Shown one piece after another: positions 17,984 to 27,411 of a DNA stretch of 64,000 bases (position 1 is the first letter of the stretch; the number at the start of each line of letters is the position of its first letter). A program made the translations under genes and the position numbers. Location: the NCBI GenBank assembly GCA_016720635.1, contig JADKKF010000014.1:38501-102500 (forward strand), in the 5' to 3' direction. Source of the stretch: Saprospiraceae bacterium. Lineage in GTDB: Bacteria > Bacteroidota > Bacteroidia > Chitinophagales > Saprospiraceae. Under the pieces are notes generated by a model. It was given only the letters and a program-made list of their open reading frames with translations. It searched no databases and was not told the DNA's origin.

Positions 17984-18685
17984 TTATTTGCCACCATCTA
18001 ATTCTTCCTGCCAAGCTTTCAATTCGTCCCATTTGCCTTCGGCTGCAAGCTCAGCTTGCTTAGGCCAGGTACCAGGATTCATCGCTGAATATGGACTTCC
18101 GTGTGGAGTAAGAATCGCTCTAATAGCTTCTTCTGACTGTGCTGCAAGTTCACTAAAAGTAAAAATACCAGCATCATTCAAATGGCCTTTAACTTTAGGA
18201 CCGATACCTTCGACTATTGTCAAATCATCACCTTTCGCTTTAGATGCTTTAGGTGCTTCGACAACTGAGGGAGCTTCAACTTTAGGAGCTTCAACTTTTA
18301 CAGCTGCTGGCTTAGGAGCTACGAATGGTTTGGCAGCTACAGCTTTTTTACCCAATTCGATGGTAACAGGGCTACCTGCTACTATTGATTTGATTTCAAC
18401 TTGGGTGAATTGCTGTCTGTGACCATTTTTTACTCTATAACCTTTTCTTCTTTTTTTCTTGAAAACAATTTCTTTGTTTCCTTTGGCGTGGCTCAATACC
18501 GAAGTACTGACACTGGCTCCAGGTATCGTAGGGTTACCTACATTTACCGAGCCATTGTGATCAGTCAATAAGACTTGATCGAAGGAGACCTTATCTCCAA
18601 CCTGTGCATCCAGCCGGTGGACGAAGATCTTTTGACCCTCCTCAACTTTAAATTGCTGACCGGCAATAGTTACAATTGCAAACAT
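17984..18685 (-). CDS. rplU: 50S ribosomal protein L21 with C-terminal helix-hairpin-helix extension
   Basis: 233 residues, against about 103 for canonical L21. Residues 1-103 are normal L21 (MFAIVTIAGQQFKVEEGQKI, KKRRKGYRVKNGHRQQFTQV). A low-complexity Ala/Pro/Lys/Val linker (about 115-150) follows, then a helix-hairpin-helix-like domain (LTIVEGIGPKVKGHLNDAGI ... AILTPHGSPYSAMNPGTWPK). Such extensions occur in several Bacteroidota L21 proteins; their role is unknown, with nucleic-acid binding as an inference from the fold. It binds 23S rRNA domains as L21, and the gene heads the rplU-rpmA operon. Confidence 0.95.
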   Translation of the reverse strand: MFAIVTIAGQQFKVEEGQKIFVHRLDAQVGDKVSFDQVLLTDHNGSVNVGNPTIPGASVSTSVLSHAKGNKEIVFKKKRRKGYRVKNGHRQQFTQVEIKSIVAGSPVTIELGKKAVAAKPFVAPKPAAVKVEAPKVEAPSVVEAPKASKAKGDDLTIVEGIGPKVKGHLNDAGIFTFSELAAQSEEAIRAILTPHGSPYSAMNPGTWPKQAELAAEGKWDELKAWQEELDGGK

Positions 18686-18714
18686 TCTTTTATAAATTTT
18701 TTTAATTAAGGCTG

Positions 18715-18722
18715 CAAAGATA
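18715..18722 (-). promoter_or_regulatory. -7 promoter element (TATCTTTG) of rplU-rpmA
   Basis: TATCTTTG on the minus strand matches TAnnTTTG and lies 29 bp before the rplU ATG. No -33 TTG at standard spacing was found. Confidence 0.55.
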
Positions 18723-18796
18723 CAAATTTCTTTGTTTTTAGCATTATTCTTTGCGAAGTTTTTTTTTAATAAAAAGTATTAAATAAACTCAAATTG

Positions 18797-18826
18797 TTGA
18801 TATTATTGGTAAAACATATATATTTG
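18797..18826 (+). promoter_or_regulatory. Bacteroidota-type promoter of the CNNM/CorC gene
   Basis: TTG at 18797-18799, a 19-bp spacer, and TATATTTG at 18819-18826, 27 bp before the ATG at 18854. Confidence 0.65.
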
Positions 18827-18853
18827 CAGGATGTTACCATTTTTATCTATTAA

Positions 18854-20146
18854 ATGATAAGTGAGCTGATTCTCATTTTTGTTCTCATTTTACTTAATGG
18901 ACTTTTTTCTATGGCGGAAATTGCCATAGTCTCAGCCAAAAAAGCTCGTCTTGAAAAGCAAATGCAAAAAGGCGATAAATTGGCAAAGTATGCGCTTATT
19001 ATGGCCAATATGCCTGATAAATTGCTATCAACTGTCCAGATAGGTATAACTTCCATTGGTATCTTAAATGGTATTTTCTCTGGAGCCCAAATTACCCAAA
19101 ACTTAACTGGTTTTTTTCTCCAATATCCTATAATTGCACCGTATGCCAATACTTTGGCAGTTTCTATAGTAGTAGCTTGTATTACCTATTTTACTTTGGT
19201 TTTAGGTGAGTTGGTTCCGAAAAGGATTGGTTTGACGCATCCAGAGACCATCGCAAAGTATTTGGCTAGGCCTATGGCGGTAGTCTCTAAGATAGCGACT
19301 CCATTTGTTTGGTTGCTGATGCATTCGACCCATTGGGTTATCAAATTGTTGAGGATCAACACCACCAGCGACAATCAAGTCACCGAGGAAGAGATCAAAG
19401 CCCTTATTGAAGAAGGAACAAGCGTGGGTACTATCGATGAAATCGAGCAGGATATCGTGGAGAATGTCTTTCACCTAGGTGATAGAAAAGTGGCCTCATT
19501 GATGACCCACAAAAAGGATATAGTCTATCTGAGTATGGATGAAACCGAAAATGAAATCTGGGAAAAAATATCAAAGGAGCCTCATTCCGTTTATGTTGTG
19601 TTGGAAGATGATGATTTTGACAAAGTTTTGGGGATCGTATATTCCAAAGAGCTTTTCATTTCTCATTTTAAAACTAAGAAACTGGATATCAAAGCCAATA
19701 TCAAAACGGTTCATTTTTTTCCTGAAAATGTAAAATCTTACCAAGTCCTCGAAAAATTTAAAGAATCCAAAATTTACTACGGTCTTGTAGTAGATGAGTA
19801 TGGCAATATCCAAGGGATGGTCACCCTCAATGATATCATCGATGTCTTGGTGGGTAATGTATCAGAATATGATACGCCAATGATTACTGAACGAGAAAAC
19901 GGCACATACCTCTTGGATGGTCAGCTGCCTTATCAAGAATTTTTACAATACTTCGAAATAGAGGAACCTAATAGCGACGACGCTGAATTTCATACCATCA
20001 GTGGATTTGCCCTTTCCATATTGGGCAATATTCCGAAAACAGGAGAAACTTTTGCTTGGAAACATTTTAAATTTGAGATCATTGACATGGATTCAAATCG
20101 GATTGACAAAATAATGTTGACCATGGAACAAAAAGAAGTCCAATAA
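18854..20146 (+). CDS. CNNM/CorC-family transporter (hemolysin-like DUF21-CBS protein)
   Basis: 430 residues. The order is a DUF21/CNNM membrane domain (about 1-185, starting LILIFVLILLNGLFSMAEIA with the conserved NG...AE motif), a CBS pair (about 205-335, ending VVDEYGNIQGMVTLNDIIDV) and the CorC/HlyC C-terminal domain (about 345-428). Relatives export Mg2+/Co2+ or act on ion homeostasis. The older hemolysin label is misleading. ATG 18854 sits 27 bp after a consensus promoter. Confidence 0.9.
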   Translation: MISELILIFVLILLNGLFSMAEIAIVSAKKARLEKQMQKGDKLAKYALIMANMPDKLLSTVQIGITSIGILNGIFSGAQITQNLTGFFLQYPIIAPYANTLAVSIVVACITYFTLVLGELVPKRIGLTHPETIAKYLARPMAVVSKIATPFVWLLMHSTHWVIKLLRINTTSDNQVTEEEIKALIEEGTSVGTIDEIEQDIVENVFHLGDRKVASLMTHKKDIVYLSMDETENEIWEKISKEPHSVYVVLEDDDFDKVLGIVYSKELFISHFKTKKLDIKANIKTVHFFPENVKSYQVLEKFKESKIYYGLVVDEYGNIQGMVTLNDIIDVLVGNVSEYDTPMITERENGTYLLDGQLPYQEFLQYFEIEEPNSDDAEFHTISGFALSILGNIPKTGETFAWKHFKFEIIDMDSNRIDKIMLTMEQKEVQ

Positions 20147-20185
20147 AAGTATTAAATTTACCTTAAGTTATTTCACTCAAAAATC

Positions 20186-21625
20186 ATGCTCTTGAAAAAG
20201 TGTATTTATATTACATTTGTATTGCTCATTATTCAGAGCCATATAAGCTATGCAGTAAATGTTGTATTCAGAACCAGCTTTAATCTTCAAAATGACAGAC
20301 CTGTTTGTGAGATTGATTTGTTGATAGGACGTAAACTCAAGGTATTAGACCCCGTTCTAGATAAAATTCCCTTAAAATATAAAGTACAAGCTTTGCTCAA
20401 AAAAAACGATACCATCGTTGGGTTTAATCAGTTTTTTCTAGAGCCTCCCAAAAATGATTGGTACACTGACATAATTCATAAATTTAGCCTTCAGGGTGAT
20501 TTCGGTTTGATGCAAATGGAACTTTTGATCACAGAATATTCTGACCAAGTGACCACGGATACAATTAAGAGGTCGCTTTTCTATAGACAAGTCAAAGGTC
20601 CCCAACTGTCAGACATTCAACTGACAGGAGTTTTGATCGAAGACGCCAAAAAGCAAGTTAAACTGGCTCCGAATCCACTTTTACTGATGACCACTAAAGT
20701 CCAGGATTTATACGTCTATATCGAATCCTATCATACCGATGAATTGCAAGACGATTTTTATTTCTTGAAATATAATCTCGAGTTGGCTAATACTGGTGAG
20801 CGGAAATTGGTTCAGTGGGTTCGAAAAACTAAAGAGAATGAAGACGCAATTCTTCAGAAATTTTCCATTGCAGGACTCGATCAAGGTGCATATAAAATGA
20901 CCATTCAGCTTTTGAATTCAAGCAAGGAACTGATCCAAGAAAAAAGCATTCTTTTCCAGCGAGAATCGAATATGACAAAGCAGAATAAGATTAAAAAATT
21001 TCGCGAATATGTTGAATTGAACGGCGATATAGACCCGCTTTGGGAGCAAAAGTTGGATTCCGTGCATTGCAGAGAAGTATTAAAGGCAATTGCTGTCGTT
21101 TCGGCCCAAGAGCACAACCAGCAGATCAATCAGTTACTCCAACGAAAAAAGGTAAAAGACCAAAAGCAATTCGTCATAGCATATTTTACAAAAATAAATA
21201 AAGAGAAGCCTGCGATTCCCTATCAACAATTGATGCAAAAGGCACATTGGGCGGACAGTGTTTTCAAAGGTGGATTCGGTCACGGATTCGAAAGCGATCG
21301 CGGTAGGATTTTCATGAAATATGGAATTCCAAATGATCTTATATCTGTGGATGATGACCCATCAGCACCTCCCTACGAGATATGGAAATTTGAACAATTG
21401 CATACAGGAGAAAACAATGCAAAGTTCTTATTCTACAGCCCAAATTTGACCAGTTCGGATTTTGTTTTGTTGCATTCCAACGTGAGATATGAACTCCAGA
21501 ATCCCAGATGGGAGAGAGAGTTGTACAAAAATGCCCCCGATGAATACGAAGGGGATAACTATATCGATGCTACTCGTATGAAAAGAAACTGGAACAGGCA
21601 AGCAAGAGCCCTCTTCGAGCAATAA
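20186..21625 (+). CDS. GWxTD domain-containing secreted protein
   Basis: 479 residues with an N-terminal signal peptide (CIYITFVLLIIQSHISYA). The C-terminal third has the family signature: FGHGFESDRGRIFMKYGIP, then SAPPYEIWKF. The family is common in Bacteroidota and some other gliding or predatory lineages, and its function is unproven. The first two-thirds are beta-rich without a recognised domain. It is 39 bp downstream of the CNNM gene. A putative porin follows after 126 bp that hold no convincing gene. Confidence 0.8.
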   Translation: MLLKKCIYITFVLLIIQSHISYAVNVVFRTSFNLQNDRPVCEIDLLIGRKLKVLDPVLDKIPLKYKVQALLKKNDTIVGFNQFFLEPPKNDWYTDIIHKFSLQGDFGLMQMELLITEYSDQVTTDTIKRSLFYRQVKGPQLSDIQLTGVLIEDAKKQVKLAPNPLLLMTTKVQDLYVYIESYHTDELQDDFYFLKYNLELANTGERKLVQWVRKTKENEDAILQKFSIAGLDQGAYKMTIQLLNSSKELIQEKSILFQRESNMTKQNKIKKFREYVELNGDIDPLWEQKLDSVHCREVLKAIAVVSAQEHNQQINQLLQRKKVKDQKQFVIAYFTKINKEKPAIPYQQLMQKAHWADSVFKGGFGHGFESDRGRIFMKYGIPNDLISVDDDPSAPPYEIWKFEQLHTGENNAKFLFYSPNLTSSDFVLLHSNVRYELQNPRWERELYKNAPDEYEGDNYIDATRMKRNWNRQARALFEQ

Positions 21626-21751
21626 ATGCTGCTTTTTTATTCATTTATCATCAAAAAGTATTTTTATTTGGAAAAGAAAAAGCGACCTTTGGCGCGTAAA
21701 ACAGAATGATTCAGCGTTTCCAATTGGAAAAGTGGGCTAGTAAACTGGAAG

Positions 21752-23614
21752 ATGAAACAAAGTAATAAATTATTTTCCCTTCAAATATTGATAGCAGGTT
21801 TGGTCATATTTTTCGGTCCTACCTATGCTATTAGCCAAGATACTCTAGCGATTGATTCTCCTAAAGATTCAACGCAGCACACACTCAACTTGGAGCTGAA
21901 TCTTGAAGATACACTAGAGGCCACAATTTACTTTCCATTTACATCGAGAATACCTCGGATATGGGCAGATACCTTGCTTGACGAAAAATTTCGATCTTAT
22001 GAAAGAATGGATAAAAGGGATTTAGGATTAATAAACCTAGGGCAACCAGGCAGTTTTGTATTCGATGGTTTTCAAAAATTGGAAAAACCCATCTTGAAGA
22101 GCCTTGGTGTTGAAGCTTTTCAGGCATATAGAGTCACTCAAATGGATCAGCCATTTCTTATCACGAGGAAGACTTTGATAGATTTGTACTTTGTCAGAGG
22201 AAGGCAAAAGGACGACAATGACTTTGCTGCTCTTTTTTCAAAAAATATTAATAATAAGTTCCAATTTACTTTCGATTTTAAGCGACTGAACAATCTAGGT
22301 CTTTACACGAATCAAAGGCTTCAGTTGACCAATTTGTTGGCTGGATTAAAGTATTCGTACCAGCGATGGAATGTCTATTTGTCTCATTATTCCAACATTC
22401 ATAATAGCCTTCAGAATGGCGGAATTTCAACAGATACTTTATATCAAGATGGCCTATACAAAGTGAGATTAAATTATCCCATCAAGTTGAATGCTGCGCG
22501 GTCTAGGGTTAGCGAGAGAGGGGCCTCCTTGCTGACGGAATATAGACTGACCAAAGATTCGGCTCAAGTCAGCTTTTCGATTTTTCATGAAGGCAAATAC
22601 GCAGAAGATTATTATAAATTTTGGGACAGTGGTTCACCGCTAGATACAGTTTATTACGGAGTTTTTTTTCCAGGTGACAATCAACTTCGACAATTTGCCC
22701 GATTGGATGAAATCTCTAATAAGATTGGATTTAAACTAAAAAACCAAGGCAAAAGAATGGAGATAAAGGTGGGCGCTCATCAACTCCACAAATCGTTGAA
22801 AACGGATAATCGCAAATCTACCATATCTGAGATTGGATTATTTGGTTTTGGGACTTTGGACTTTAATAAAATTTTATTTACTACAGCACACCAATTCTAC
22901 CTTTCCCAAGGGAAGTTTATTTTTGATAATTATTCCACGATCGATATTAACCTTAATTTTGCTCGGCTAGAAGCTTCCTATCGCTTGTCCAAGAGAAATG
23001 CTAGCGCCCTAGAGGACCAAATTTTTATCAACGATGGTTGGGCATATGATCAAACTTTGACCCCTGGGATTAGACAGGAGATCATGGGCAAATTGACCCA
23101 CCCAAAATCCAAAATATCCTTCGGAGCAAAATTGATTTCCGAACAAAAACCTATCTTCTGGGACAGCCTAGGTCTTCCGATACAATCCTCCGAAAATGTC
23201 AATATTTTGCAATACATCGTGGAGCTACCTCTACATTTTAATAAATTTTATTTCCACAATAAATTGATAGGTCAAACGGGCAATTTGTCCTACAATCAGC
23301 ACCCAGATCTTGTCACCAAACATGCCATTTATTATGAGGATCGCCTTTTCAAAAAAGTCATGCAAATGAATACTGGATTTGAATTGGGTACTTATTATTC
23401 AAAATATACCCCAAACTTTTCTCCAGTGACGGGGCAGTTCTACAATTCGAGCATTTCCAAGCCTATCCAGTTTTACAATCTGGACTATTTCATGACCTTT
23501 AAGGTGAAATTGTTTCGCATTAGTTTTAGATTGGATAACATACAGTCTTTTTGGAATAAAGTGCCGCGTATGCCGATATCAGATATCCCTACAATGATTT
23601 TTCTTATCGGATAG
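21752..23614 (+). CDS. Putative outer-membrane porin (PF14121 type), 3' end frameshifted
   Basis: 620 residues: signal peptide (about 1-28, ending AISQ), then a long antiparallel beta-barrel typical of the Bacteroidota putative-porin family (YFVRGRQKDDNDFAALFSKN, QRLQLTNLLAGLKYSYQRWN). The frame ends at 23614 in an atypical PISDIPTMIFLIG. One frame over, the sequence continues to TAA at 23638-23640 and reads YADIRYPYNDFSYRIGIGW, the expected last strands. Adding a single base (for example T near 23569) restores it, giving a gene of 21752-23640. The transported compound is unknown. Confidence 0.82.
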   Translation: MKQSNKLFSLQILIAGLVIFFGPTYAISQDTLAIDSPKDSTQHTLNLELNLEDTLEATIYFPFTSRIPRIWADTLLDEKFRSYERMDKRDLGLINLGQPGSFVFDGFQKLEKPILKSLGVEAFQAYRVTQMDQPFLITRKTLIDLYFVRGRQKDDNDFAALFSKNINNKFQFTFDFKRLNNLGLYTNQRLQLTNLLAGLKYSYQRWNVYLSHYSNIHNSLQNGGISTDTLYQDGLYKVRLNYPIKLNAARSRVSERGASLLTEYRLTKDSAQVSFSIFHEGKYAEDYYKFWDSGSPLDTVYYGVFFPGDNQLRQFARLDEISNKIGFKLKNQGKRMEIKVGAHQLHKSLKTDNRKSTISEIGLFGFGTLDFNKILFTTAHQFYLSQGKFIFDNYSTIDINLNFARLEASYRLSKRNASALEDQIFINDGWAYDQTLTPGIRQEIMGKLTHPKSKISFGAKLISEQKPIFWDSLGLPIQSSENVNILQYIVELPLHFNKFYFHNKLIGQTGNLSYNQHPDLVTKHAIYYEDRLFKKVMQMNTGFELGTYYSKYTPNFSPVTGQFYNSSISKPIQFYNLDYFMTFKVKLFRISFRLDNIQSFWNKVPRMPISDIPTMIFLIG

Positions 23615-23652
23615 GCATCGGCTGGACCATGACCGACTAAAACTCTTTGCGT

Positions 23653-24141
23653 ATGATAAAAATCAAAAAATGCGATTTTTCAGATATAAAAATCATCAAG
23701 AATATTGCTGATAAGACTTGGCGACAAACCTATGCGTCATTCATTGATCCAGAGCAGATCAGTTATATGTATAGCCAATTTTATTCACTCGAAGGATTGA
23801 AAGATCAAATGGATCACGGAGACACATTTTTACTCGCTCTGGCTGACTCTGATTACTTGGGTTTTTGCTCTTATACCAAATTAGATGATTGTATAAAAAT
23901 CCCAAAACTATATGTCCTCCCATCTGAACAGGCCAAAGGCGTAGGCACAGCCTTGATTGATTTTATCATTGGAATTGCCGTCGAAACGGGCAAATCTAGC
24001 GTCGAACTGAATGTAAATCGCTTCAATCCAGCGTTTCATTTTTATAGAAAAAAAGGATTTTCAATAAAGAAAATGATCGATATTCCTTTGGATAAATTTT
24101 TGTTGGAGGATTATATCATGCAGTACAATATCTCTCGATAA
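23653..24141 (+). CDS. GNAT-family N-acetyltransferase
   Basis: 162 residues. The acetyl-CoA-binding GNAT fold is shown by KLYVLPSEQAKGVGTALIDF (motif A, Q/RxxGxG/A), SVELNVNRFNPAFHFYRKKG (motif B) and a final strand. The acceptor is unknown. ATG 23653 is preferred to TTG 23647, two codons upstream. It sits just 12 bp after the restored stop of the porin gene and is convergent with the GH31 glucosidase gene, whose end is 3 bp away. Confidence 0.87.
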   Translation: MIKIKKCDFSDIKIIKNIADKTWRQTYASFIDPEQISYMYSQFYSLEGLKDQMDHGDTFLLALADSDYLGFCSYTKLDDCIKIPKLYVLPSEQAKGVGTALIDFIIGIAVETGKSSVELNVNRFNPAFHFYRKKGFSIKKMIDIPLDKFLLEDYIMQYNISR

Positions 24142-24144
24142 TCA

Positions 24145-24672
24145 TCATTTGATAGCCACTGAAAAGCCTTCTACTTTGTCCTCGATATCAAAATATTTCA
24201 AACCCACGATGGTTTTTGACATGTCTGTTCCTTTTATAAAAGGATCGAAATTCGATATCGGAACCACCCAGCTGAAATCCATCGATTCGGTTTTCGCCTT
24301 TATGTCCCCAAAACCATGTAGGAATACGCGCCACTTCTGATTAGCCAATCGGTAGGTGCCTTCTACAGCTCCAAAGTCTAGCCCACTGCCATTGAAGACG
24401 ATATTTCTCCTATAAAAAATCGACTTTTCGTGATCGGTAGTCATCCCATCGTCCATATAATAAGCAAAGGTATCACCAGCAAAATCTGAATTATAGACAT
24501 GGATTGCGATAAATGAAAAATCAAGTTCGCCTGTGTGCTGGCCGACATTGTTTTGAATGACGAGATTCCCAGCTTTGGCAAATATCGGCAATTTATCCTT
24601 TGGATACTCAAGGAGATATTCGATATTTCCATTCAGTATTTTATCATTGAAAAAGTCATACCAGACACCCAC
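24145..24672 (-). CDS. GH31 alpha-glucosidase, C-terminal fragment (after a frameshift)
   Basis: 175 residues of the C-terminal beta-sandwich domains of the GH31 enzyme encoded immediately upstream (VWYDFFNDK, then KLPIFAKAGNLVIQNN, a classic GH31 post-barrel motif). It is in a different frame from the catalytic part, with a 17-bp overlap. Removing one G in GAAGGAGGGC near 24706 makes a continuous IEEGKEFIKLYLPVGVWYDF. It is therefore the tail of one gene spanning 24145-26527 and not an independent protein. Confidence 0.85.
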   Translation of the reverse strand: MGVWYDFFNDKILNGNIEYLLEYPKDKLPIFAKAGNLVIQNNVGQHTGELDFSFIAIHVYNSDFAGDTFAYYMDDGMTTDHEKSIFYRRNIVFNGSGLDFGAVEGTYRLANQKWRVFLHGFGDIKAKTESMDFSWVVPISNFDPFIKGTDMSKTIVGLKYFDIEDKVEGFSVAIK

Positions 24673-26527
24673 AGGCAGGTATAATTTGATGAATTCTTTG
24701 CCCTCCTTCTATCGGACAAATCAAGAGCGACTGCCCGCAGAAAAATTGGCTATCGTATTTGAAATCAAAGATTTGCCATTCTTTCCAATGATCTATCGCC
24801 AGGGATCTGATGATAGGTAGCCCACTTCTTGTATATTCATGAAAATGGCTATACATATAGGCCATCAATTGGTAGCGAAGTTTGATATAATTCATCCCGA
24901 TTTCCGTAGCTTCCTCACCATATGACCAAGGCTCGCTGGTCTTCGAATTGATCATAGTATGCATCCTGAAAAGCGGCGTAAATGCCCCAACTTGAATCCA
25001 TCGAATGTACAAGTCTGGCCAACAATCTCCGATGAATCCCCCTACGTCATTCCCTGCAAATGCCATACCACCAAGTCCCAAATTGGATACCAATTTGGCT
25101 CCCAAGAGCAGATGGTCATTGCTAGAACAGTTATCGCCAGTCCATATCGCACAGTATCTTTGAGATCCCGCAAATGCAGCCCTGGTCAGTACGAAGGGTC
25201 GCTCCTGAGGCTTAGATTTCACCAAGCCTTCTTGAGTAGCACGAGTCATTTGCATCCCATATATATTCCTAGCTTCTTTGTGAGACGCCCCTTGACCTTC
25301 ATAATGAAATTGGATCAGATCGGGCATCTTTTGACCCCAAGCTGCGGGTTCATTCATATCGTTCCAAAATCCCGTGACCCCCAAATCCCTCAACTCGGAA
25401 ACTCTTTGTGCCCACCATTCCCTCGTTTCTTGCTTGGTATAATCTGGAAAATGACACCAACCCGGCCACACTTCTCCCGAATAGGGGCTTCCGTCAGGGT
25501 ACATCGCAAATAAGTTATCAGCCAGTGCACTGTCGTATGGCTCATATCCAGCTTCCACCTTTATCCCCGGATCCAATATCACGACGACTTTGAATCCTAA
25601 AGCTTTCAGCTCTTCTAGCAATTCTTTCGGATGCGAGAATGTTTTTTCATTCCAAGTAAAAACCTTGTAATCTTGCATATAGTGGATATCCAAGTAGATC
25701 ACGTCCCCAGGTATTCCCTTTTCTCTGAACGTCTTGGCTATCCTCAAAACTTCGGTATCTGGATAATAGCTGTATCGACACTGTTGAAAGCCCAGACTCC
25801 ACATCGGGGGCATCTGATGGCGACCCGTCAGTTGGGTATATTGCGTCAGGATCCCAGCAATATTTCCAGTAAAAAAGAAATAATAATCCAGCAATCCCTT
25901 ATCAGCTCTAAAAAAACTGAATCGATCGTTGGAGCAGCCAAAATTAAAGGTCGTCCGCGAACTATTGTCCAAAAATACGCCATAGGGCATCTCCTCTTTT
26001 ATCCCCAAATAAAACGGGAGACTCGCATAGATGGGGTCAGATTCAGTTTGGTATCCAAAAAAATCCGTGTTCCAATTCGTAAATTGGTGACCTCTTTTGT
26101 CCAAGTGCTGCGTCTTTTCTCCAAGCCCCAAAAATCGCTCGTGATCGTGTAGCTTTTTATAATTGGTGACTTCATCCCCATCCCAACTTATACTAAAACT
26201 TGGGTCATCTCCAAGGATTAATTTATCTTCAAGTGTGTAGATATTTAGGCAAAATGGCGATTTCATCACCTGAATTTTGAAAAATGGGGCTGCCAACCAA
26301 TCTTCGGTTACACCTTCGGCGAGTACTATTTTAGATAGAGACTGCACCTTCTCGACAGAATAAGATACCTTCTCCCATGACTGCTCTGGCCTTTTCGCGA
26401 CTACTCGCAATACACCATTTTCTAGTACACTGAGTCGCACAGATCCGTTGGTACACGTGTATTCTACTATGTTTTGAACTTGTTCAGATTTTGTTACATT
26501 CCCGATGTTTATCCAGTCTTTTGCCAT
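24656..26527 (-). CDS. Glycoside hydrolase family 31 (alpha-glucosidase-like), catalytic part
   Basis: 623 residues. The N-terminal beta-sandwich (galactose-mutarotase-like, about 1-230) contains FLGLGEKTQHLDKRG. The TIM barrel has GDVIYLDIHYM, the nucleophile motif GFWNDMNEPAAWG, the acid/base motif WTGDNCSSND, and PLFRMHTM. It should hydrolyse terminal alpha-glucosides. There is no signal peptide, so it is probably cytoplasmic. The last residues (GGQRIHQIIPACGCLV) are out of frame; the genuine C-terminus continues in the overlapping fragment to 24145. Starch-utilisation genes are not adjacent. Confidence 0.92.
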   Translation of the reverse strand: MAKDWINIGNVTKSEQVQNIVEYTCTNGSVRLSVLENGVLRVVAKRPEQSWEKVSYSVEKVQSLSKIVLAEGVTEDWLAAPFFKIQVMKSPFCLNIYTLEDKLILGDDPSFSISWDGDEVTNYKKLHDHERFLGLGEKTQHLDKRGHQFTNWNTDFFGYQTESDPIYASLPFYLGIKEEMPYGVFLDNSSRTTFNFGCSNDRFSFFRADKGLLDYYFFFTGNIAGILTQYTQLTGRHQMPPMWSLGFQQCRYSYYPDTEVLRIAKTFREKGIPGDVIYLDIHYMQDYKVFTWNEKTFSHPKELLEELKALGFKVVVILDPGIKVEAGYEPYDSALADNLFAMYPDGSPYSGEVWPGWCHFPDYTKQETREWWAQRVSELRDLGVTGFWNDMNEPAAWGQKMPDLIQFHYEGQGASHKEARNIYGMQMTRATQEGLVKSKPQERPFVLTRAAFAGSQRYCAIWTGDNCSSNDHLLLGAKLVSNLGLGGMAFAGNDVGGFIGDCWPDLYIRWIQVGAFTPLFRMHTMINSKTSEPWSYGEEATEIGMNYIKLRYQLMAYMYSHFHEYTRSGLPIIRSLAIDHWKEWQIFDFKYDSQFFCGQSLLICPIEGGQRIHQIIPACGCLV

Positions 26528-26572
26528 TCCTATTCCTTAAAATAATGCGTACAATTAATTTTTATTTTTTTA

Positions 26573-26685
26573 GGGCGTGCCAGAGCTACCGCTCTGTCGG
26601 TCTATTGCGGGGTTCGCAAAGCTCCGTCTTATCTCTTTTCTTCGAAAAAGAGCCAAGACCAAGCCCTCCATAGACCTCACGCGCT
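26573..26685 (-). repeat. Dispersed structured element, copy B
   Basis: About 113 bp on the minus strand, between the thioredoxin-like gene and the GH31 gene. It opens GCGCGTGAGGTCTATGGAGG and closes GGCACGCCC. This is the most diverged copy, but it keeps the architecture: GGTCTAT near the 5' end pairs with ATAGACC near the 3' end; a long hairpin has arms GTCTT ... AAGAC around CTCTTTT ... AAAGAG; and hairpin 3 is CAGAGC-GGTA-GCTCTG. The rest of the 27-kb intergenic space up to 26853 shows nothing else. Confidence 0.65.
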
Positions 26686-26853
26686 CAGTATATTTTGTTC
26701 AGATATTCTCCATTTGATTCGAAAAATCATCCAAGATAATCCCCGTCCAAAGGTAAATAAAAAATATTATTGTTAAAGCAAATAAATGGTTTGCTGACAA
26801 GACTTTTTGGAAAAAAATATGGGGAGCTAAGAAGCCTAGTATGCCGACCTATT

Positions 26854-27411
26854 TTACCATTTGACTGGTACGTTCATATTGTCCTGACGTAGCGGCTGAT
26901 AGGTTCTTTGATAAGATGACCAAGGGGTTGATTTGTGATAATTTCTAGCGAAGTAGCTAAGAATCACCTCGAGACCTCTTGCATCCTGATATCCAGGAAG
27001 GGGCTGGATCATATTTCCTTGTTCATCCAAAAATACCAAAGTAGGGAAGGATAATTGATCGCGAACAAACTCTACAGCCAATTCATGGTACCCACCATTT
27101 CCTTTGGATATGTATTTATAGAGCTTACCGTTGTAAAGTACGGCATTTCTTTGCTCGGCATTGAACTTAATCGGAATATAATAGTCTTGGATGATTCGCG
27201 CTATGATAGGCTGGGAGAAGGTCGTTTTGTCCATGTGCTTACACCACCCACACCAATCGGTGTACATATCGACGATGATCTTTTTCTTGGTTGATTTCGC
27301 CAACGCCAGCCCATCTTCAAAAGACATCCATTTAACCTGGGCTTTTGCACTGGACAAAAACATTGTGACTACGACTACAACCAATAAGCTCCTGAACAAT
27401 TTTGCCTTCAT
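26854..27411 (-). CDS. Secreted thioredoxin-like protein
   Basis: 185 residues. A signal peptide (FRSLLVVVVVTMFLSSAKAQ) is followed by a thioredoxin fold with active site DWCGWCKHMDK (CxxC) and the cis-Pro segment SFPTLVFLDEQG. It resembles the thioredoxin_7/DUF255-like group, probably a periplasmic thiol reductase or isomerase. The tail (YQRTYQPLRQDNMNVPVKW) is uncharacterised. A structured element lies 168 bp downstream. Confidence 0.88.
   Translation of the reverse strand: MKAKLFRSLLVVVVVTMFLSSAKAQVKWMSFEDGLALAKSTKKKIIVDMYTDWCGWCKHMDKTTFSQPIIARIIQDYYIPIKFNAEQRNAVLYNGKLYKYISKGNGGYHELAVEFVRDQLSFPTLVFLDEQGNMIQPLPGYQDARGLEVILSYFARNYHKSTPWSSYQRTYQPLRQDNMNVPVKW

Noticed and set aside
17817..18422. 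201-codon plus-strand open frame opposite rplU/rpmA
   Set aside because: It is antisense to the strongly conserved L21 and L27 genes; its Ala/Ser/Thr-rich translation comes from the L21 linker.
21628..21711. 27-codon frame between the GWxTD and porin genes
   Set aside because: Too short, no recognisable motif, and no promoter or start signal beyond an ATG.
24959..25513. 184-codon plus-strand open frame opposite the GH31 gene
   Set aside because: Shadow of the conserved GH31 catalytic barrel.
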